Positions 59,906 to 64,000 of a stretch of 64,000 nucleotides of DNA are shown piece by piece. Source of the DNA: Duganella margarita (GTDB taxonomy: Bacteria > Pseudomonadota > Gammaproteobacteria > Burkholderiales > Burkholderiaceae_D); contig NZ_WWCS01000008.1 in the NCBI RefSeq assembly GCF_009857535.1, forward strand, positions 1 through 64,000. The letters are read 5' to 3'. The number at the start of each line of letters is the position of its first letter. Position 1 is the stretch's first letter. The notes below the pieces were generated by a model. It was given only the letters and a program-made list of their open reading frames with translations. It made no database searches and was not told the DNA's origin. The position numbers and the translations under genes are program-made.

Positions 59906-61543
59906 ATGGAACGACGTGCTTTCCTCAATATCAGTAGTCTGGCGCTGGGCACGATGCTGCTGCCCTCCTTTGGCCGCGCCATCGCTGCCGAAGAACTGCT
60001 GACGCAAGTGGATGTGAAGTTCAAAAAAGCCCTGGCCGACACCGCGATGACGGCCGCCACCCAGGCCGGCGCTTCCTACTGCGACGTGCGCGTGGGCCGC
60101 TACCTGAATCAGTTCATCACCACGCGGGACCTGAACGTGGAAAACGTCACCAACACCGAGTCGGCCGGCGTCGGCGTGCGCGTGATCTCCGGCGGCGCCT
60201 ACGGCTTTGCCGCCACCAACGACATGACGCCGGACGGCGTGGCAGCCGCCGCGCGCCAGGCAGTCGCCATCGCCAAGGCCAACGCCAAGCTGCAAACCGA
60301 ACCGCTGATCCTGGCGCCGGTCAAAGGCGTGGGCGAAGTGGCGTGGGCCACGCCGATCACCAAGGACTGGCGCACGGTGCCGATCAAGGAAAAGGCCGAG
60401 CTGCTGATCGCCGCCAACAAGGCCGGCATGGACGGCGGCGCCAGCTTCATGCAGTCCTTGCTGTTCCAGGTGAACCAGCAGAAGTACTTCGCATCGACCG
60501 ACGGCTCCTACATCGACCAGGACGTGCACCGTTTGTGGGTGCCGTTCTTCGCCACCGCCGTCGACCAGAAAGAGAACAAGTTCCGTTCGCGCCAGGGCCT
60601 TTCGGCGCCGGTCGGCATGGGCTACGAATACCTGGACGCGCGTCCCGAGCACAAGCTGCAGGCGGCAGGAGGCGTGACCACGCTGTACACCAAATCCTAC
60701 GACATCATTGAAGACGCGCGCCTGGCCGGCAAGCAGGCCAGGGCCAAGCTGAAAGCCAAGTCGGTGGAACCGGGCAAGTACGATCTGGTGCTGTCGCCGG
60801 AACACCTGTGGCTGACCATTCACGAATCGGTCGGCCACCCGACCGAACTGGATCGCGTGCTGGGCTACGAGGCCAATTACGCCGGTACCAGCTTCGCCAC
60901 GCTGGATAAATGGCAGTCGAAGAAATTCAAATACGGTTCGGACCTGGTCAACATCGTGGCCGACAAGACCACGCCAGGTTCGCTCGGCGCGGTCGGCTAC
61001 GACGACGAAGGCGTCAAGTGCAAGAACTGGGACATCATCAAGGACGGCATCCTGGTCAACTACCAGGCCACGCGCGACCAGGCCCACATCATCGGCGAGA
61101 AGGAATCGCACGGCTGCTCGTACGCTGACAACTGGGCCAATGTGCAGTTCCAGCGCATGCCGAACGTGTCGCTCAAGGCCGGCGCCAGGAAGCAGACGCC
61201 GGACGAAATGATCAAGGACGTCAAGAAGGGCATCTACATCGTCGGCGACGGCTCGTTCTCGATTGACCAGCAGCGCTACAACTTCCAGTTTGGCGGCCAG
61301 CTGTTCTACGAAATCAAGAACGGCAAGATCGGCCAGCAGCTGGAAGACGTGGCCTACCAGTCGAATACCCAGGAGTTCTGGAACGCCTGCGTGGGCATCT
61401 GCGACGAGCGCGATTGGCGCATGGGCGGCTCCTTCTTCGACGGCAAGGGCCAGCCGCCGCAAGTGTCCATCGTGTCGCACGGCGCGGCGACGACGCGCTT
61501 CAACGGCATCAACGTGATCAATACCGCCCGCAAGATCGGCTAA
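59906..61543 (+). CDS. tldD: TldD-family metallopeptidase with twin-arginine signal
   Basis: The 545-residue protein starts MERRAFLNISSLALGTMLLP, a twin-arginine signal (RRxFL plus hydrophobic stretch) with likely cleavage after AIA-AEE. TldD is the zinc-binding subunit of the TldD/TldE protease; the catalytic motif HExxxH is H306-E-S-V-G-H311 in IHESVGHPTELDRVLGYEAN. Cytoplasmic E. coli TldD is shorter and has no signal. The ATG at 59906 has GGAG at 59897-59900; the upstream in-frame start at 59864 is not supported. It is followed by tldE after 18 bases. The exported location is inferred from the signal. Confidence 0.92.
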   Translation: MERRAFLNISSLALGTMLLPSFGRAIAAEELLTQVDVKFKKALADTAMTAATQAGASYCDVRVGRYLNQFITTRDLNVENVTNTESAGVGVRVISGGAYGFAATNDMTPDGVAAAARQAVAIAKANAKLQTEPLILAPVKGVGEVAWATPITKDWRTVPIKEKAELLIAANKAGMDGGASFMQSLLFQVNQQKYFASTDGSYIDQDVHRLWVPFFATAVDQKENKFRSRQGLSAPVGMGYEYLDARPEHKLQAAGGVTTLYTKSYDIIEDARLAGKQARAKLKAKSVEPGKYDLVLSPEHLWLTIHESVGHPTELDRVLGYEANYAGTSFATLDKWQSKKFKYGSDLVNIVADKTTPGSLGAVGYDDEGVKCKNWDIIKDGILVNYQATRDQAHIIGEKESHGCSYADNWANVQFQRMPNVSLKAGARKQTPDEMIKDVKKGIYIVGDGSFSIDQQRYNFQFGGQLFYEIKNGKIGQQLEDVAYQSNTQEFWNACVGICDERDWRMGGSFFDGKGQPPQVSIVSHGAATTRFNGINVINTARKIG

Positions 61544-61561
61544 GTCCTGGAGAGAGACAAG

Positions 61562-62899
61562 ATGAAATTCCTGAGTCAAGAAGAGACCAAGCGTATCAGC
61601 GATAAACTGCTGGCGCTGACCAAGGCCGACCAGTGCGAGGTCACCATCAACGGCAGCCGCAAGGGCAACATCCGCTATGCGCGCAACGCCGTTTCCACCG
61701 CCGGCCTGATTGAAGACACGCAGCTGGTGGTGTCCGTCGCCTTCGGCAAAAAACAGGGTACGGCTTCGGTCAATGAGTTCGACGACAAGTCGCTGGAAAA
61801 AGCCGTGCGCCGCGCGGAAGACCTGGCGCGCCTGGCGCCGGAAAATCCGGAGTTCATGCCGACGCCGACCAAGCAGGAGTACAAGGCGTCGCAGACCTTC
61901 TTCCAGAAGACCGCCGACATCGATCCTGAATTCCGCGCACAGGTGGCGGCCTACAGCATCGAGAACTCGCGCAAGAATAAGCTGGTGGCGGCGGGCTTCT
62001 TCACCGACGGTACGCAGTTCACCTCCATCGCCAACTCCAACGGCGTGTTCGGCTACCAGACCGATACGGGCCTGGACTTCACGCTGACGGTACGCACCGA
62101 AGATGGCCGCGGTTCCGGCTGGGTCAAGCGCAGCGTGGGCGATGCCAGCAAGTTCGATGCGCGTGCTGCCTCGGATGTCGCCATCGAAAAGGCTTTGCGT
62201 TCGGTCGATGCCAAGGCGCTGGAGCCGGGCCGCTACACGGTGATCCTGGAACCGGCCGCCACCTCCGACGTGCTGGCGTATATGTTCAACTCCTTCGACG
62301 CGCGTTCCGCCGACGAGGGCCGCAGCTTCCTGTCGAAAAAAGGCGGCGGCAATCGCCTGGGCGAAAAGCTGTTCGATGAGCAGGTCAATGTGTGGGCCGA
62401 CCCGTGGGACAAGGACGTCGCCGTGCTGCCGTGGGATACCGGCAGCATGCTGGCGCGCGAACGCCAGGACATCATCAAGAATGGCCGCATCGCCAACCTG
62501 GATTATTCGCAGTACTGGGCCAAGAAGCAGGGCAAGCGCGCCATCGGCACGCCGGGCAATATCATCATGGCCGGCACCAACAAGTCGACCGAAGAGCTGA
62601 TCGCCAATACCAAAAAGGGCATCCTGGTCACGCGTACCTGGTATATCCGCATGGTGGACCCGCAGTCGGTGCTGCTGACCGGCCTGACGCGCGACGGCAC
62701 GTTCTACATCGAGAACGGCAAGATCAAGCATCCGATCAAGAACTTCCGCTTCAATGAAAGCCCGGTATCGATGCTGAACAATATCGACGAAATCGGCAAA
62801 CCGGAGATTCTGTCGGGCGACGAGTCGCAGTTCCAGTTGCTGATTCCGGCGATGAAGGTTCGCGACTTTAACTTTACGTCGCTTTCGGACGCAGTGTAA
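61562..62899 (+). CDS. tldE: TldE/PmbA-family protein
   Basis: The 445-residue partner of TldD lacks the HExxxH motif. The N-terminus MKFLSQEETKRISDKLLALT leads straight into the family fold (ECVT-like QCEVTINGSRKGNIRYARNA), with no signal peptide or Tat motif. The C-terminal block contains GNIIMAGTNKSTEELIANTK and the family's GILVTRTWYIRMVDPQSVLL. In E. coli TldD and TldE form a heterodimer that degrades unfolded peptides and matures microcins. GGAGAGAGA at 61549-61557 precedes the ATG. If TldE functions with the Tat-exported TldD, it may be carried as a hitchhiker; otherwise it acts in the cytoplasm. Confidence 0.92.
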   Translation: MKFLSQEETKRISDKLLALTKADQCEVTINGSRKGNIRYARNAVSTAGLIEDTQLVVSVAFGKKQGTASVNEFDDKSLEKAVRRAEDLARLAPENPEFMPTPTKQEYKASQTFFQKTADIDPEFRAQVAAYSIENSRKNKLVAAGFFTDGTQFTSIANSNGVFGYQTDTGLDFTLTVRTEDGRGSGWVKRSVGDASKFDARAASDVAIEKALRSVDAKALEPGRYTVILEPAATSDVLAYMFNSFDARSADEGRSFLSKKGGGNRLGEKLFDEQVNVWADPWDKDVAVLPWDTGSMLARERQDIIKNGRIANLDYSQYWAKKQGKRAIGTPGNIIMAGTNKSTEELIANTKKGILVTRTWYIRMVDPQSVLLTGLTRDGTFYIENGKIKHPIKNFRFNESPVSMLNNIDEIGKPEILSGDESQFQLLIPAMKVRDFNFTSLSDAV

Positions 62900-62902
62900 C
62901 CA

Positions 62903-62984
62903 ACGTCACTCCCGCGCAGGCGGGAGTCTATACCGCGCGTCTGGATCGGCGTGGGATGGATCCCCGCCTTCGCGGGGAGGACGT
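62903..62984. repeat. Palindromic repeat between tldE and the second tldD
   Basis: Outer ends ACGTC (62903-62907) and GACGT (62980-62984) are inverted. Each arm is itself a hairpin: ACTCCCGC/GCGGGAGT (62908-62915, 62920-62927) and TCCCCGC/GCGGGGA (62961-62967, 62972-62978). The arms resemble those of the rpoB-rpoC element (CGTC-NTCCCGCG-AAGGCGGG). It sits just before the ribosome-binding site of the next gene. Confidence 0.75.
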
Positions 62985-63004
62985 GCGCAGGCCTGGAGAA
63001 TTTT

Positions 63005-64000
63005 ATGGAACGTCGTTCATTTTTAAAAGTAGGCGCGGTCGCTGGCGGCAGCCTGCTGGTGCCGGTCTTCGGTAACGCGATTGCAGCCGAGGAGCTGCTC
63101 AATCCCATGGCGGTGCAATTCAAGAAATCGCTGGCCGACGCCGCAATGAACGCCGCGACCAAGGCCGGTGCCTCGTACTGCGACGTACGCATCGGCCGCT
63201 ATCTGAACCAGTTCATCACCACGCGTGACCTGAACGTGGAAAACATCGTCAACACCGAATCGTCCGGTGTCGGCGTGCGCGTGATCGCCGGCGGCGCTTA
63301 CGGCTTCTGCTCGACCAACGTGATGACGCTGGACTCGGTGGCCGATGCGGCGCGCCAGGCGGTCGCCATCGCCAAAGCCAACGCCAGGCTGCAAACCGAG
63401 CCGGTGGTGCTGGCGCCCGTCAAAGGCGTGGGCGAAGTGGCGTGGGCCACGCCGTTCAAGAAGGACTGGCGCGCAGTGCCGATCAAGGACAAGGCAGACA
63501 TGCTGCTGGCCGCGAACAAGGCCGGACTGGATGCGGGCGCCAGCTTCATGGCGGCCAACCTGTTCCAGGTGAACCAGCAGAAGTACTTTGCGTCCACCGA
63601 CGGTTCGTATATCGACCAGGACATCCATCGTCTGTGGTCGCCGTTCACCGCCACCGCCGTCGATAAGGCCAGTGGCAAGTTCCGCACCCGCGACGGCCTG
63701 TCGTCGCCGGCCAGCATGGGCTTTGAATTCTTCGACTGCAAAGCGGAGAACCGCATCAAGGCGGCGGGTGGCGTCACCACGCTGTACAAGGGCGCTTACG
63801 ATCTGATTGAAGATGCACGGGCGGCGGGCCGACAGGCGCGTGAAAAACTGACCGCAAAGACGGTCGATCCGGGCAAGTACGATCTGGTGCTGTCGCCGGA
63901 ACACTTGTTCCTGACCATCCACGAATCGGTCGGCCACGCCACCGAACTGGATCGTGTGCTGGGTTACGAGGCCAATTACGCCGGTACCAGTTTCGCCACG
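63005..64000 (+). CDS. tldD: Second TldD-family metallopeptidase with Tat signal (3' end outside window)
   Basis: The 332 codons visible start MERRSFLKVGAVAGGSLLVP, a classic twin-arginine signal (RRSFLK), cleaving near AIA-AEE. The protein is collinear with the TldD at 59906 without apparent gaps, and by eye most residues are identical. HESVGH again begins at residue 306. It is a tandem paralogue, separated from tldE by a palindromic repeat. GGAG at 62994-62997 precedes the ATG. The gene runs off the right edge, so its C-terminus and a possible following tldE are unknown. Confidence 0.92.
   Translation, partial: MERRSFLKVGAVAGGSLLVPVFGNAIAAEELLNPMAVQFKKSLADAAMNAATKAGASYCDVRIGRYLNQFITTRDLNVENIVNTESSGVGVRVIAGGAYGFCSTNVMTLDSVADAARQAVAIAKANARLQTEPVVLAPVKGVGEVAWATPFKKDWRAVPIKDKADMLLAANKAGLDAGASFMAANLFQVNQQKYFASTDGSYIDQDIHRLWSPFTATAVDKASGKFRTRDGLSSPASMGFEFFDCKAENRIKAAGGVTTLYKGAYDLIEDARAAGRQAREKLTAKTVDPGKYDLVLSPEHLFLTIHESVGHATELDRVLGYEANYAGTSFAT

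Noticed and set aside
59843..62731. 962-codon minus-strand frame opposite tldD/tldE
   Set aside because: It overlaps well-supported plus-strand genes, has no start signal and no domain.

Overview
The window reads as chromosomal DNA of a high-GC betaproteobacterium, most likely Oxalobacteraceae (Massilia/Duganella/Janthinobacterium group). The basis is the tRNA-Tyr/Gly/Thr-tuf, tRNA-Trp-secE-nusG-rplKAJL-rpoBC order, the rpoB N-terminus ([15 protein letters not shown]), many c-di-GMP and chemoreceptor genes, and short palindromic intergenic repeats. The assignment comes from recognising protein families, not from a database search. No prophage, transposase, integrase or CRISPR array was seen.

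Layout. 1-7392: start of an SDR reductase, a MidA/NDUFAF7-type methyltransferase, a membrane J-domain protein, then two convergent c-di-GMP genes (REC-HD-GYP phosphodiesterase and MASE1-CHASE-PAS-GGDEF-EAL protein). 7546-21671: three tRNAs and tuf, tRNA-Trp, secE, nusG, rplK, rplA, rplJ, rplL, rpoB and rpoC, ending in a clear terminator. This block has leader hairpins, and a palindromic repeat lies between rpoB and rpoC. 21733-27919: a winged-helix regulator with a decayed nucleotidyltransferase domain, a 7TM histidine kinase, a hotdog thioesterase, a DUF885 protein, an HPP-CBS membrane protein and an Lrp/AsnC regulator. 28019-30109: a cysteine desulfurase / degenerate metallo-beta-lactamase / rhodanese fusion, divergent from the Lrp gene. 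30257-39010: a 2917-residue cyclic beta-1,2-glucan synthase. 38981-39750: a TMEM165/GDT1 manganese exporter behind a yybP-ykoY riboswitch. 39831-43796: M1 peptidase, serine hydrolase and panD. 43797-46950: Crp-like regulator, chemoreceptor and aquaporin.

47141-58706 is a complete alternative chemosensory locus: a receptor with no ligand domain, a CheY-like receiver, STAS protein, CheA, CheW, CheR, CheD, CheB, a REC-EAL phosphodiesterase and two transmembrane receptors. One of those receptors lacks a HAMP domain. No flagellar gene lies nearby, and the REC-EAL gene suggests output to c-di-GMP as well as, or instead of, a motor.

58780-64000: a secreted methyltransferase-fold protein, a run of 11-bp tandem repeats, and a tldD-tldE-tldD cluster. 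Both TldD proteins carry twin-arginine signals and TldE carries none. The most promising leads for new biology are this Tat-exported TldD/TldE cluster, the desulfurase-MBL-rhodanese fusion, the HAMP-less receptor in the STAS/EAL chemosensory locus, and repeat elements placed inside operons, including between rpoB and rpoC.
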